A stretch of 64,000 nucleotides of DNA from Atrina japonica (taxonomy: Eukaryota; Mollusca; Bivalvia; Pterioida; Pinnidae), in assembly GCA_030159075.1 (NCBI GenBank), contig BROG01000394.1:252001-316000 (forward strand). Reading direction: 5' to 3'. Of this stretch, positions 11,804 to 64,000 are shown in pieces. Position numbers and translations under genes: made by a program. The notes beneath the pieces were generated by a model that saw nothing but the letters and a program-made list of their open reading frames with translations, searched no databases and was not told the DNA's origin. How positions within the stretch are numbered: position 1 is the stretch's first letter; every line of letters begins with the position of its first letter.

Positions 11804-12327
11804 AGAGAAAGGCAGGGTTATGACAATAGAACCTTTCATTCCGAAACATTCTGGACTACATCTCAACACGGCACCATCCAGCCATCAATAATAAGATGAC
11901 ATACCAAGTGATTTATAATTTATTCATTTTTGTACGCCCCGACATATCAATGATGTATGGGTTAACAGGTTTGTAGTGTTGTCAGATTTATTTTTCATTC
12001 TTTTGTCTTTGGTCATTCTGTAGACCTGAGATTCTACTGAAGCCCTTTCAAAAGTGAGTGTTTTCCCTTGATCAAGTGGTTCTACGTTGCACTTTAGGAT
12101 ACCATTCAGACCAGAACTTGGATATATATAAATTCCTCGGAGTTGTTGAACCACATTTCAGCGGCTTTTTTTTTGTTTTGTTTTACAAGGAACACAAGAC
12201 TCGTCTTTTTAAATTTTTATTCCCATCAGCAGGGAAAACATGTAGAAAATATCACAAACAGGGATCAAAGCGAAAGATTTAAAATGACACAAAGGACAGA
12301 GATTTGTACAAATAGGCTCCACTAATG

Positions 12328-21168
<8,841 letters not shown>

Positions 21169-21799
21169 GCTGAAAAAAAAATATCATATGTACCTGTAAC
21201 TAAATACAGAGATATAATTCCTAAAACGTCTGATAAGTGAGAGTTCAAGAGTCTCTCAATGAATACTTTTTCATCACAATTGTTTCCTCGTTTTCAAGTG
21301 AATCAAGGATCTGCCTTAGGCTAGTTCACATCGATAATCGAAGAGCTGGGCTTATATATTCATAAACCTTCATGCAAATCGGCATTGGCCAGCTTGGCTC
21401 TCGAGTGCTAAACTTGGTCAGTTGATGCAAAACCATGAATTGATGAAACTGTTTAAAAGGGTACTTTTACAATAATTAACAGAAACGAACTACTCTGCTT
21501 TGAAGTTCCGAACTGATAAAACTATACTGGAATAATGCAGTCAAAATGCCAAGCGAAACGGTAGATGTATTGTGAATTCTAAAATACAAGATGAAACACG
21601 ATACAATTATACCGTGAATATTTTACAATAGCCCTGTCCAAATTATATGATAATTCATAGTACCGCTTTACTTATTAAAATAAAATTGGTACAAACGTTG
21701 CTGTGACATTAGAGAAAGCATTTTCTATCGTAAAATCTAATGATGTCAACAAGAAAACATGGATTTTGATGGATTTTGTTACTTCACATACTTTGCCGT

Positions 21800-21950
21800 C
21801 GTGACTCGGTCTGGGACGATGAAAAAAGGAACTTCCGTTGCTCTACTTCCGGTAAAGTGCTACTCTTCTTGCGGTGGAGGTAATTTTGGCGGCTTGACGA
21901 CACCAAACATCTCCAAAACAGAAAAAATCACATTTGATTTAGTTTAGAAG
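21800..21950. promoter_or_regulatory. Inferred bidirectional promoter of NACA and the annexin gene
   Basis: The two genes diverge here. Two ETS-type ACTTCCG motifs (about 21831-21837 and 21845-21851) sit in a locally GC-richer stretch. On the minus strand a pyrimidine run CCTTTTTTC near 21829 could be a 5'-TOP start, with a donor GTATGTG at 21791 that would splice to the NACA coding exon. On the plus strand AGAAG|GTAAAT (21950/21951) could be the donor of the annexin leader exon. Start sites are inferred. Confidence 0.5.
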
Positions 21951-22446
21951 GTAAATATTTTCATGTTGTTTAAATTCATTTTAACGTATAGTTTTATATA
22001 TTGACAAAAACTCTCTCAGACATTCCCGTTCCGTAATTATTAGAGCGCACTTATTGTTAATTGAGGCGACTGGAACGTAGAGAAGGTGTCTGAACTTGCA
22101 TTTGCATCCAAAGATACTGGACCATACTGGGTTTGGTCAACATATTGAACGCGGCGGACACGACTGTCCATTTTATAATCCAATAAGGTTTGGGAGTTTG
22201 GTATGTTAGTTTGTATTAGATTGATCATTAGCGATGGTTATACCGTTATCTGATTTTTAGGTGGATAGGTCTGTTCACATCAATCAATTTTTAAAATCTT
22301 TAGACTTTATTATTTCATATTTGACCCATTACTGTACTTTAAATTTGACAGAGAAGACATGATGCTCTGAGTTGACATGTGATGCATCGTCTGTGTCTTC
22401 TTTCAGTTTAAACTCTCATTTGCATGCGCCACATTAACTTTTAACG

Positions 22447-55093
<32,647 letters not shown>

Positions 55094-55257
55094 ATGTAGC
55101 AGTAAAATTAGATACTTTAAACCTAACATAGAAAGAACTATTGCCTTCAATAGAACAGCTTCTACTTGCCTTAACAAATCTTAATTTCCAAGTAGTTCAT
55201 GTATATAAGACATTATTATGACTTTGTTACAAATGTTACAGTAGAATTATTATGTCC

Positions 55258-55740
55258 TACAGTGACCTGCCAAAATTGATGCAACTTTTATGTTTTTCTT
55301 TATAAATTTCATATAAATTGACAATTTTTCAAAACATTCATGGAAAGTCATTTCCTAAACAACTTTGACGAAACTTGAAACATGAAACTCAAAATATCTA
55401 ACAGTTTTATTGTGTATTTACTCATTATGTTCAAATTTTCTGTTTTTAAGTTTCAGCAATTGTAACAGAAAATTAAATTGATCATGCCACCATTCTCCGT
55501 AAAACACTCATTAATAAAAAGAGATGATCAAAGTTTGTATCCTGCAAAACTCATTAGTACCATAAAACAAAACAATGAAGTTTTTATAACAAACCAAAAA
55601 TAAACTTCAAAACATTAATGGGTAAATTGTATTGAAATTGAATAGAAAACAGCGTTGCAAAAGTATTTTCAAAAAATGCGGTTTATATGAAATTTATAGT
55701 GAAAAACAAAAATTGGCATCAATTTTGGCACGTCACTGTA
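55258..55740. mobile_element. Tc1-type MITE with ~60-bp terminal inverted repeats
   Basis: Left TACAGTGACCTGCCAAAATT, right AATTTTGGCACGTCACTGTA, with inverted similarity continuing inward through TATAAATTTCATATAAA. 483 bp, TA boundaries, no transposase. Confidence 0.88.
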
Positions 55741-58597
55741 TATGATATGATGACAGCAGCTGTTGACTGTTATATAAGGCCATTCCAAGTTTTTTCTCTG
55801 TTTAGCATCCGTTGATAGTTTTGTTTTGGGATCATAAAACGAAAAAAAAAACACAAACATCTAGGGAAAAGGTTTGGAACATAGTCCAAAATTGAACAGT
55901 TAAACATGAACATTTATTTTCATCATTTATATGTTATTTATTAGTATGTGCCAAAGATATGGTTTTTATCTATTTTTCTTTTGTTAGGAAAATACTTAAA
56001 TGTGCATTAAATTTCATTTTTTCTCACAAAAATGTCTTGTGATTTTTAAGGGTGAACGCTAGACATAAAAAGTCTTGGAATGACCTAAAGGTGATAGTAT
56101 GAAAATGTTCACAAATAGAGAAATGATTTTTTTCTACATTATTTCATGTGCTAGTTATTGACTTGTCAGTAAATTGTGTTGTTGATAATTCTCCGTTATA
56201 TAGTGAGTCCATTGTCCTCAAGAATTTAGTTTCTGATTCTTCCAAAATGATGATATTGATTTTTCAATGATTTTTATTCAGTAAGGAGATAATAATTTGT
56301 AGGATGTATATAAAATGAGCCGTTCATTTGTCATTTTCAGTTAAATATTGATGTCAGTATAAAAAGTTTGTAAACTAATTGTGTACTAACAGCTGCAGAT
56401 TTTGAGATTTTTCTCAGAACAGACTTTCAATTTATTTACCGATATCATGAATGTGTAGGCTAATATGGTACTATATAAATACATTATTTCAGAGATACAT
56501 TAAATTTTACAGTACTGGTTAAGCAGATATTTCCAAACGAAAAATAAATCTAAACAATTTTCTTTCGAGCCATTTGAGGGAGTTTAGAATGCATATCTAC
56601 GTAAACTTATGTGTTCTGATGACTAATGAGCCTAAAATACACAAACCTACAAAGGATTGTGGGAAATAACATTTCAAGTTCGAATTCTCTGTAATTTTGA
56701 TCTCTTCTTTTGTTTTCCTTGCTGGAGGAAATGACTGGGTCAGTGGGTGAGATCAGCTGGAATAGGAACTGTTTCATCTTTTCACACATTTTCGTTAAAT
56801 AGCTATCTAGTTAAAGGTTTGTAAATAATTTCTAATGATTCTGGTTAAACTTCATTTATTAATTAAATACTTCTAAAAGTTGAATGTATAAATCGTTTAG
56901 ATTTATCTTTCCTTCATTGTAAAATCAAGTTTCTGATGAAGGGGTATTCAACGCTTCTGGAATAGAATTCATTTATAGAATTTATTCAATTTTTACACCT
57001 GCAGTTGAGGAAAAGTTGAAGCTATTAAAGTGTCAAATTTCATTTAATTCTGTTTCATATGTTTGAAGCTATTACCCCAAAACCTTGAAAAATCGTTCAG
57101 AAATACCTCCCCAACCAGTAATGTTGTGAATTGTACATTTGTGAATTATTGTCGTGTCAAAACTGTAATATACATTTACATGTATGTTGATTTCTTAATG
57201 TTTTGTTAAGAAAGCATTTATATGTTTTTGTCCATGTTTTCATTTTTTGATAAAAAAATTTACTTGAGTTCTTGGTGATATTTAGAATTTTTAGACTATA
57301 TAAATGGATTTTAAACTAGTCAGGGACTTCCATTGTGATATGATCATACAAATTATAATGTATACGTGAATGTGGAATAATCTAATGCGATATATTTCGG
57401 AAAAATCACTCCCCTCTTTTAGAGTATTGTGATTCACTTTAGACGGGTTAGCAGAATTTTTATTCACACGTTTGTTTTGTTTACTAAATTCAAAAGAAAA
57501 CACTGTGTCATACTGTTTAATATGGTATTTATCATGTTTATGATGAAGCCTTTGTAAAGAATCCATATAAAAATATAAAACACACTATTTAGGTGTAACA
57601 ACATAGTTTCTTAACTAATAAAACTGTATGCGTGGTGCTTATCATGTCATTTTGGCTTTCGTAACTGCTTTTGAAATACACAAAGATTCTGCTTGATTTC
57701 CTGAAGTAGTATTGCAATAAATTAGCTGTGTATTCGTCAAATGGTATCTACAAGTACAACAGTAAACTGCCATTATTTATATAGAAGATTATGATACATA
57801 AATTGTAGTACTGTTCAAGCAGCATTATCAGGGTTTTATGTATACATTCATATAGATCATATTTTTATGCCTTTTTTCGGTATGTACAAAGTGAAGGTAC
57901 GCCACTTATTTTCTTTTCTTTTAGTTCGGATCCAGTTTTGGGAAAAAGGTAGAAATAGTGTGAAAGTACACTAAAGATGATAACCACGGAAAAATCCCGT
58001 TACTTAGATATCAGGAATTCCAAATTACTGTTATTTAATTAACATTTTTTTTTTATTTTACTTTAACATAATCGGAATTTCAACTCATCAAATTTCGACA
58101 TAACGCTATATATATATTTATACATACATACATATAAATAAATATATATATATATATATATATGTATGTATATATATCTGGGATTTGAAATTTCGTTTTT
58201 AGTGACATAATCTCTTTGGTTTACATTGCTGTTTTGGTTACATTTTTCAGTAAGAATATATGTTGATGAATTCGTCTTCCTTTCTATATATGTTATCTGG
58301 TGTTCAGCATTGTTCCAACGTACAATGTCAACATAGTGAAGTTACCACAACAATTTTCTCAGATAAGCATATAAGCATCATTATTGACTTTGTATCTAAA
58401 AATTGAAACCGAACATCTGATTCATTGTAAACATATGAAGATAGATATTTACGTGACTCTATTTATCTTTACACCGGGAGTATCAGAGTTCATTTCTATT
58501 GTTTTAGATAAATTATATATAAAAAATCTCCGATACCAAAGTATAAATCTTAACGAACTATATACTCGAGAGCATTCGTCTATGGTACAAGCGGACT

Positions 58598-58686
58598 TAA
58601 CTCATTCACCCCAAAAGAGACATTTGGACTGATCTAGATAATTGTTTTACTCAAAAGTCTATTGTTTTTCAGGGGTTGATGAGTTA
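58598..58686 (+). repeat. P1 palindromic mini-element
   Basis: TAACTCATTCACCCCAAAAG left, TTCAGGGGTTGATGAGTTA right. Confidence 0.9.
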
Positions 58687-59489
58687 AAAAGACACCAGAT
58701 ATAACTGATTGTTTTGGCATTATTGGCAGTTTGTCTTGTCTAAAAAATGTTCAACTCTTAATTCTAAATATGATTTTATCTAATGTGAAAATAAATACAT
58801 AACCAAGTGCTACTTCCTGGTTATTTCCTATAGTTTCTATGATTACACGCGCACCAACCCAATCACCCACCTCTACACACAGTAAGTTGTGTATTCTTTA
58901 TACCATATATTGTATATGAAAACAAGTATAATCATTAAAAGAAGCTATTTATTATCTATATATCAAAAGTTTTTATCACCATGACATATTCTTAAATGGG
59001 AAATAATTAATTGAAAGGGATAGAAGTATTTATATTTTAAATTTGTCACGTTTTGTCATTTTCAAATTTTAAGATGTATCAATATATCAAAATGGTTTGC
59101 ATTTATCATGCAGCATTACTAGTCCAATTGCAACTGTAGATACGAAACTGTGCGAATATATATCAACTTTACTCTATTGATGTATGGGTGGGTAGATGAA
59201 TATATCCTGTATTACGTTAATATATATATATGAACAAATTCTTATACATTACTATGTACATTGCATCTACTGTTGAATATATAGCTTTGTTGTAGATTAA
59301 AATAAATGATATTAATTAGACAACTGCCTGCTCTGCTTTTATACTCGTACAAATTGGTATATGATGAACCGAAGAAAATTGATGAATCCAGGAACAGAAA
59401 CTGAGATAGGATCAGGATTCATTTAGGTGCACATCATAAACTTCTAATGATTTAATGTGACTCTTCCCCATTATCTGGGAATCATTCAA

Positions 59490-60165
59490 TGATGACACGA
59501 TGGGATATCAATAGACACTTTCTTGCTAACTGCAGAATCAACGTTTTGACGTTCAAATAACGTTACTTGCCAGAAGATGCCCATACAGCCTTTCATGATG
59601 ACTACAGAATCAACGATTTAGCGTTTAAATAACCTTAATCTCCAATAGATGCCCATACACCCTTTCCGTATAAAATGCGGAATAAACATTATGGATTTTA
59701 AAATAACCTCATTCACCAATAGATTTCTTTAGACCCTTTCATGATAATTGCAGAATTAACGTTTTGGCGTTCCAATAATCTTAATTGTCAATAGATAGTC
59801 ATGGACCATTAGCATTTTGGCGTTCAGATAACATTACTTTCTAATAAATATCCATATGTTTTCAAGATAACTGCGGAATTAACATTACGGCGTTTAAATA
59901 ACCTTACTCTCCAATAGATGCCCATACACCCTTCACGTATAAATGCGAAATAAACATTTTGGATTTTAAAATAACCTCATTCACCAATAGATTTGCTTAG
60001 ACCCATTCATGATAACTGCAGAATTAACACTTTTGCGTTCAAATCATCTCACTTACCATTGTATTTCAATAGACCCTTTCATGATCACAAATTATCACTC
60101 GCAAATAGATTTCCATACACCCTTTCATGTATAACTGCAAAATTAACATTTTGCGTTCAATAACC
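59490..60165. repeat. ~70-80-bp diverged satellite array
   Basis: About nine units with GCAGAATTAAC(A/G)TTTTGG, CGTTCAAATAACCTTA, CCAATAGAT(G/T) and CC(C/A)ATACACCCTTTCATG. Units differ by many substitutions, so the array is old. Confidence 0.85.
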
Positions 60166-60611
60166 AAGTTTCTCGTAATATATGTGACGTCATATCTAAA
60201 ATCTTTGATTGTATCCAATGTCAATTTGTGAGAAAGTTAATTGTTTTTGCACTCGAAAATGTTTGCCCTGCAGTTTACATGAAATGGTCCATACTTTGTG
60301 TTTTAGTCTCGATTTGACTGTCCACTCTGAGTCAGTATTGCCTGTCAACAAAGACATTCTCACGTCCCAATGGTACCTTATCCCACCTCTGGGTTTTCTG
60401 GATGTCATTTTGCCTCCTATTCATTGTGTCGTGTACTGCATGTAAATAATGTCTTTACGGCTGACACTTTGCTGTTTATGATTTATACTTCAATAGGACA
60501 ATGTGTAGGTTTGTGATTTCGTTGTTCGTTTTATTCTCATGGTGTTTATGGCACACTCACATGATATTTTAGAATGGTAAATAAAACCAGTCTACAATTT
60601 ACTCAGAAAAA

Positions 60612-60759
60612 GACCGAGGCTTTCTGCAAGTGAACCGGCAAATTCTATAACTAAATATATTTAGGTTCCAGCGAGATTCGAACTGAACCCACACAACTGG
60701 AGTTGAGAGACTTCATGTTTTGAAGTCTGACGCTCGAACTATTGGTCATTGAGACCCTT
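60612..60759 (-). repeat. tRNA-derived SINE (family B) fragment
   Basis: Minus strand CAGTTCGAATCTCGCTGG (B box region) and a head near TCAATGACCAATAGTTCGAG; the same AGTCTCTCAACTCCAG block as other family B copies. Confidence 0.6.
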
Positions 60760-60850
60760 TATGACTTCGAGGTTTGCTATTGCCGTTTTAAAAACGGATT
60801 AATTCTGAGTACTTACTGATACACATGTTTATCTTCCTGTACATGACTTT

Positions 60851-60940
60851 AACCCTTTCACCCCTGAATATCTGAGTGGTACACTCTATTCTGTTGTTTA
60901 AGACCAGTCTATTGTGGTCTGTAGGGTTGAAAGGATTAAA
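60851..60940. repeat. P1-related palindromic element, second type
   Basis: TTAACCCTTTCACCCCTGAA left, TGTAGGGTTGAAAGGATTAA right. Confidence 0.65.
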
Positions 60941-61232
60941 GAAGTACGTGCTTCAGAAAAGTTACACAATGAAAACTAAAAATAATGTATCATCCATATA
61001 TATATATAATATTATACTTTATTACATTATGCATTATGAAATTTGAACAATAAACAAACATTAACAAATGAGAGAAATTCTGCCTGCAGAATTCTATTAG
61101 ACATAGTCTTTACTTATTTACTTTTTGTAATTTATCAGCATACGTAGGTAAAATATGTAAGTTACTCAGTTCAGTTCCTTTCCTCCTTAACTTTCAACGG
61201 AAAATAACTAATTATTCCATCGAAATTGCTTA

Positions 61233-61343
<111 letters not shown>

Positions 61344-61765
61344 GTATTATAATCGGAATGTCGTTACTGTCTTTGGTTTTTTTTTTCTCAATTCAAAGAA
61401 AACTTAGTCATACATTCTGCATTTAAATGTTCAATAAATTAAAGATACACGTTTCACCAACAAAAATATTGAATTACTTCAAAGACATTTGCTGACATTT
61501 ACGCAGTCTTTGCCAGTTGCGAGGAATTGTCCCTTAATTGTCATCTACAGCTTAATGCGGACACCTGATCCCACCTTTGTATTTTCTTGAGGTATGTATA
61601 TGTCCACCATTCGGCATTTCACCACGGTCATGAATTATCATACAAAATTTTCTAGTTTACAGTTTGGTATCCTTTACAAATATAGAATGAACACACCTCT
61701 CAATGTTATTGCACTGCGCACCATCCGGGACTACGGTTCGGAATACTTCTGGCTTTTATATTGAG

Positions 61766-63478
61766 TCATAGGTGCACTATATGCACTTTGTCAGTTTCAT
61801 CCTCAGTGACGATCAGTTTCCCTTTACTGAACCGAACTGCATAAGGTCTTTTGACGCCATCAGATTTTCGTACAAGTGTTCGTAGCTTTTCTCCATTCTC
61901 CTCATTGATTGCTATCACTCGGTCTTCATCGGGAAGAGAAACAAACAGTGTTGAGTCGCCATTGCAAGTTACGCCACAGGGCATGCTGGTCATGTTGCGA
62001 CACCACAGAAGGTCAAGGTTATTATTATAACAAAGCAAGTGGTTAGAGTCTCTGTAGTCACATACAAATATGTTATCTCGCGCAGATGACGTAATGAACA
62101 TGGGCACAGCAAACAGAGCGTCATCACCTATAGGGTTACGGTGACCCTGTATCGATTTCAATACTTTGCCGTCATGAGATATAATGTCAAGTCCAGACGG
62201 CTCCTCTCCATCATAGAACGATACACAGAACTTGCCATTAGATAGAGGACATATTCCAATATATGGCTTCTTCGTTTTTATATGTTCTTTTACGTGCATT
62301 TTACGTCCTAAAACCACTGTAGTGATTTTTCTCTTGAAAAAGCGAGTTATAGCTATTTCGTCGTCAGCGAGGAGAGTCATTCTGCATGGATTAGAAAGCT
62401 TTAGACTATCAACATAGGCGCCATTGTGAAGAAAACGCTGCAGAACATCGTTTTCGCCATCACAGAGAACGATGTACTTTTCAGTGACGACTGCGTCATA
62501 GAAATTGTACTCTTCACACGTATTTTCTCCATGGGCATGAAAGTGATATTTCTCATATGATCGTAGCAAACCACATTTTGGCGGATTTCTTAGCAACTCC
62601 ATCAGTTTGAGATCTGGCATGAAGTCGAAGCTAAGCTTTCGAGATTTGTTTGGAATCTGTTTCACAGACTTATTCAACGCTGTCAATTTTGTATCCATTT
62701 TCACGAACTCCGACATAATTTCTGTAACATCCTCCTCCTCTAAGGCTTTGTTGAATTGCGTATAAGTTGTCGCTACTTTGTCGTACACTTCTGTCGACAC
62801 TTTTGCGATATTTTTGTCCGTTTCGGTATCCGGCTTGACCACATCGTTCTTCAAATTTTGAATCTGCCGTTTGCAGTCTGTATAGAAATCATCTAACCTA
62901 AGTTCGAAATTGTCAAGGTGTTTCAAAACGTCCTGTTGTGTCTCTGAAATTTTGTCACTGATTTCGTTTTCTTTTTTAATCTTCTCCGATTTTATCAAGA
63001 GGGATTCCAACTGTCTACCGTATTTTGACAACTGTGGAAGAAGGCGATGATACGCATTCTTTAACTTTACGCAATCACATGACGGTTGTCGGTGGTTTTG
63101 AACGGCAGTTTCGGCACTTGTCAAAACCTTACATCCAAAACAATAAAATTCTAGAGCCCCTTCTTCCATTTCTGATTTAACATGATTTTCCTGTGTTTCC
63201 TCGATTGCCTTTAGAAATCCGCTGATGAGTGGGTCCACGGGAAATGATCTAGCACATTCCCAGTGGTCGGCAGCAGTGTCCGGTGCTGCGATTTCTTTTT
63301 TATCTATTGGACAACAGAACACGCCATCCGTCTTGTTTGCCTGGATATGATTGGCCAGACAAACCATACAAAGTGTGTGTTCACATGGTAAGGTTCGGGG
63401 ATCTTTGTATCTCTGAAGACAAATAATGCAAGTCAAATAGTCCTCCGTTACATTTTTCAACAATCTACTCGAAGCCAT
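61766..63478 (-). CDS. TRIM-like protein: RING, degenerate B-box, coiled coil, NHL-type propeller
   Basis: A single open exon of 570 residues, a typical length and layout for the expanded lophotrochozoan TRIM2/3/56-like families (putative E3 ubiquitin ligases, often linked to innate immunity). The RING at 17-59 has C17, C20, C32, H34, C37, C40 and C56, with Asp at 59 where the last Cys is usual. The B-box at about 108-140 keeps C113/C116 and H129 but lacks other usual ligands. A Lys/Glu-rich coiled coil spans about 140-290. The propeller at about 320-570 is made of blocks such as KYIVLCDGENDVLQRF and DSTLFVSLPDEDRVIAI. The start is chosen because it opens directly on the RING; an AATTTTAG just upstream may be the acceptor of a 5'UTR intron. 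No close neighbour shares its strand. Confidence 0.92.
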   Translation of the reverse strand: MASSRLLKNVTEDYLTCIICLQRYKDPRTLPCEHTLCMVCLANHIQANKTDGVFCCPIDKKEIAAPDTAADHWECARSFPVDPLISGFLKAIEETQENHVKSEMEEGALEFYCFGCKVLTSAETAVQNHRQPSCDCVKLKNAYHRLLPQLSKYGRQLESLLIKSEKIKKENEISDKISETQQDVLKHLDNFELRLDDFYTDCKRQIQNLKNDVVKPDTETDKNIAKVSTEVYDKVATTYTQFNKALEEEDVTEIMSEFVKMDTKLTALNKSVKQIPNKSRKLSFDFMPDLKLMELLRNPPKCGLLRSYEKYHFHAHGENTCEEYNFYDAVVTEKYIVLCDGENDVLQRFLHNGAYVDSLKLSNPCRMTLLADDEIAITRFFKRKITTVVLGRKMHVKEHIKTKKPYIGICPLSNGKFCVSFYDGEEPSGLDIISHDGKVLKSIQGHRNPIGDDALFAVPMFITSSARDNIFVCDYRDSNHLLCYNNNLDLLWCRNMTSMPCGVTCNGDSTLFVSLPDEDRVIAINEENGEKLRTLVRKSDGVKRPYAVRFSKGKLIVTEDETDKVHIVHL

Positions 63479-63919
63479 ATCTAAAATTGTAATTTCACTT
63501 TGTTCACAACCTAGAGTCTACAATTAATTACCTGTACTCAGGTAAAATGTTCTTTATATATGTTCAGATCCCACGCGGGATTTAGATTTGGATTAATCTC
63601 TAGACTTAGCGAATAAAGTGATTAATACTATTTTTGTTTGTTATTCATTCTCGACTACGGCTTAAAATGTTTACTTGTTTTCTTGGTGGGTTCCATGTAC
63701 CTATAGATTAAAGTCCTTTGACGTCATAAACTTTCCATTTTTCATGCCTGATGTAGCATTACATAAGTAATACACATGTACTTAAGACCATTCAGGAACA
63801 TCTCAATAAACCGTTGTTATTATAACCTTTTTATAGTTACTAAATCCACACGTACTGATGATTTCATTCCCTTTAAGATAGTAATTGTTTCAATGAGCTA
63901 TGTACATGCATTTACATCC

Positions 63920-63973
<54 letters not shown>

Positions 63974-64000
63974 ATGTGTATATATGTGTGTGTGTGTGTG
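63479..64000. other. Upstream of the TRIM-like gene; ends in TA/GT microsatellite
   Basis: No coding sequence seen. The TA and GT dinucleotide tract begins near 63921 and runs off the window edge. Confidence 0.7.

Larger units (their letters stand above)
7886..12327. other. Gene-free, repeat-rich interval between copy B and NACA
   Basis: No coding exon is supported. The interval is made of dispersed repeats, a diverged ~150-bp tandem array, three SINE copies and one short palindromic element, listed separately. The stretch 8370-9055 shows nothing recognisable. The last few hundred bases (about 11,900-12,327) are probably the NACA 3'UTR and downstream sequence. Confidence 0.6.

Noticed and set aside
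22040..22228. 62-residue minus-strand open frame with protein-like composition, in the intergenic or leader-intron region
   Set aside because: No family match, no splice partners, and it lies within the probable leader intron of the annexin gene. Not supportable without transcripts.
58384..58632. 82-residue plus-strand open frame downstream of the annexin gene
   Set aside because: AT-rich, no motif, and it runs into a P1 element.

Overview
This window is eukaryotic (animal) genomic DNA: AT-rich, with long introns, GT-AG splice sites, very abundant microsatellites and minisatellites, tRNA-derived SINEs and many short inverted-repeat elements. The gene content (TRIM/NHL-type expansions, an octad annexin, NACA) together with this repeat load fits a lophotrochozoan, most likely a bivalve mollusc; the species cannot be read from the sequence.

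Layout. 1-12 kb is gene-poor: two copies of a ~1.5-kb segment carrying a decayed Tc1-like transposase flank a minus-strand exon that encodes a TRIM-type C-terminal beta-propeller (4877-5788), followed by SINEs and a diverged tandem repeat. 12.3-21.8 kb is the minus-strand gene for nascent polypeptide-associated complex subunit alpha (NACA, 209 aa, six coding exons plus an inferred 5'UTR exon). Its introns 2 and 3 hold seven copies, each 97 nt and on the gene's strand, of one C/D-box snoRNA-like sequence. About 21.8-21.95 kb looks like a shared bidirectional promoter.

22.4-55.1 kb is one large plus-strand gene. I assembled 25 coding exons whose splice phases all agree, giving 1101 residues. 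The N-terminus resembles the N-terminal region of DZANK1 (chitobiase/FN3-associated type, DGSKP motif). It is followed by a ~310-residue low-complexity linker that includes a small unrecognised domain, then by two four-repeat annexin cores (eight annexin repeats, an exact 352-residue period, all eight calcium sites intact). Two tandem, mutually exclusive-looking first coding exons precede it. The introns are full of minisatellites that tend to sit against 3' splice sites, and one intron holds an inverted copy of part of an annexin exon.

55.1-61.7 kb is non-coding with a Tc1-type MITE and a ~70-bp satellite. 61.77-63.48 kb is a minus-strand single-exon TRIM-like gene (RING, degenerate B-box, coiled coil, propeller).

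The most notable points are the snoRNA array inside NACA and the DZANK1-like/annexin octad fusion. All gene models come from reading splice signals by eye, without transcripts or database searches.
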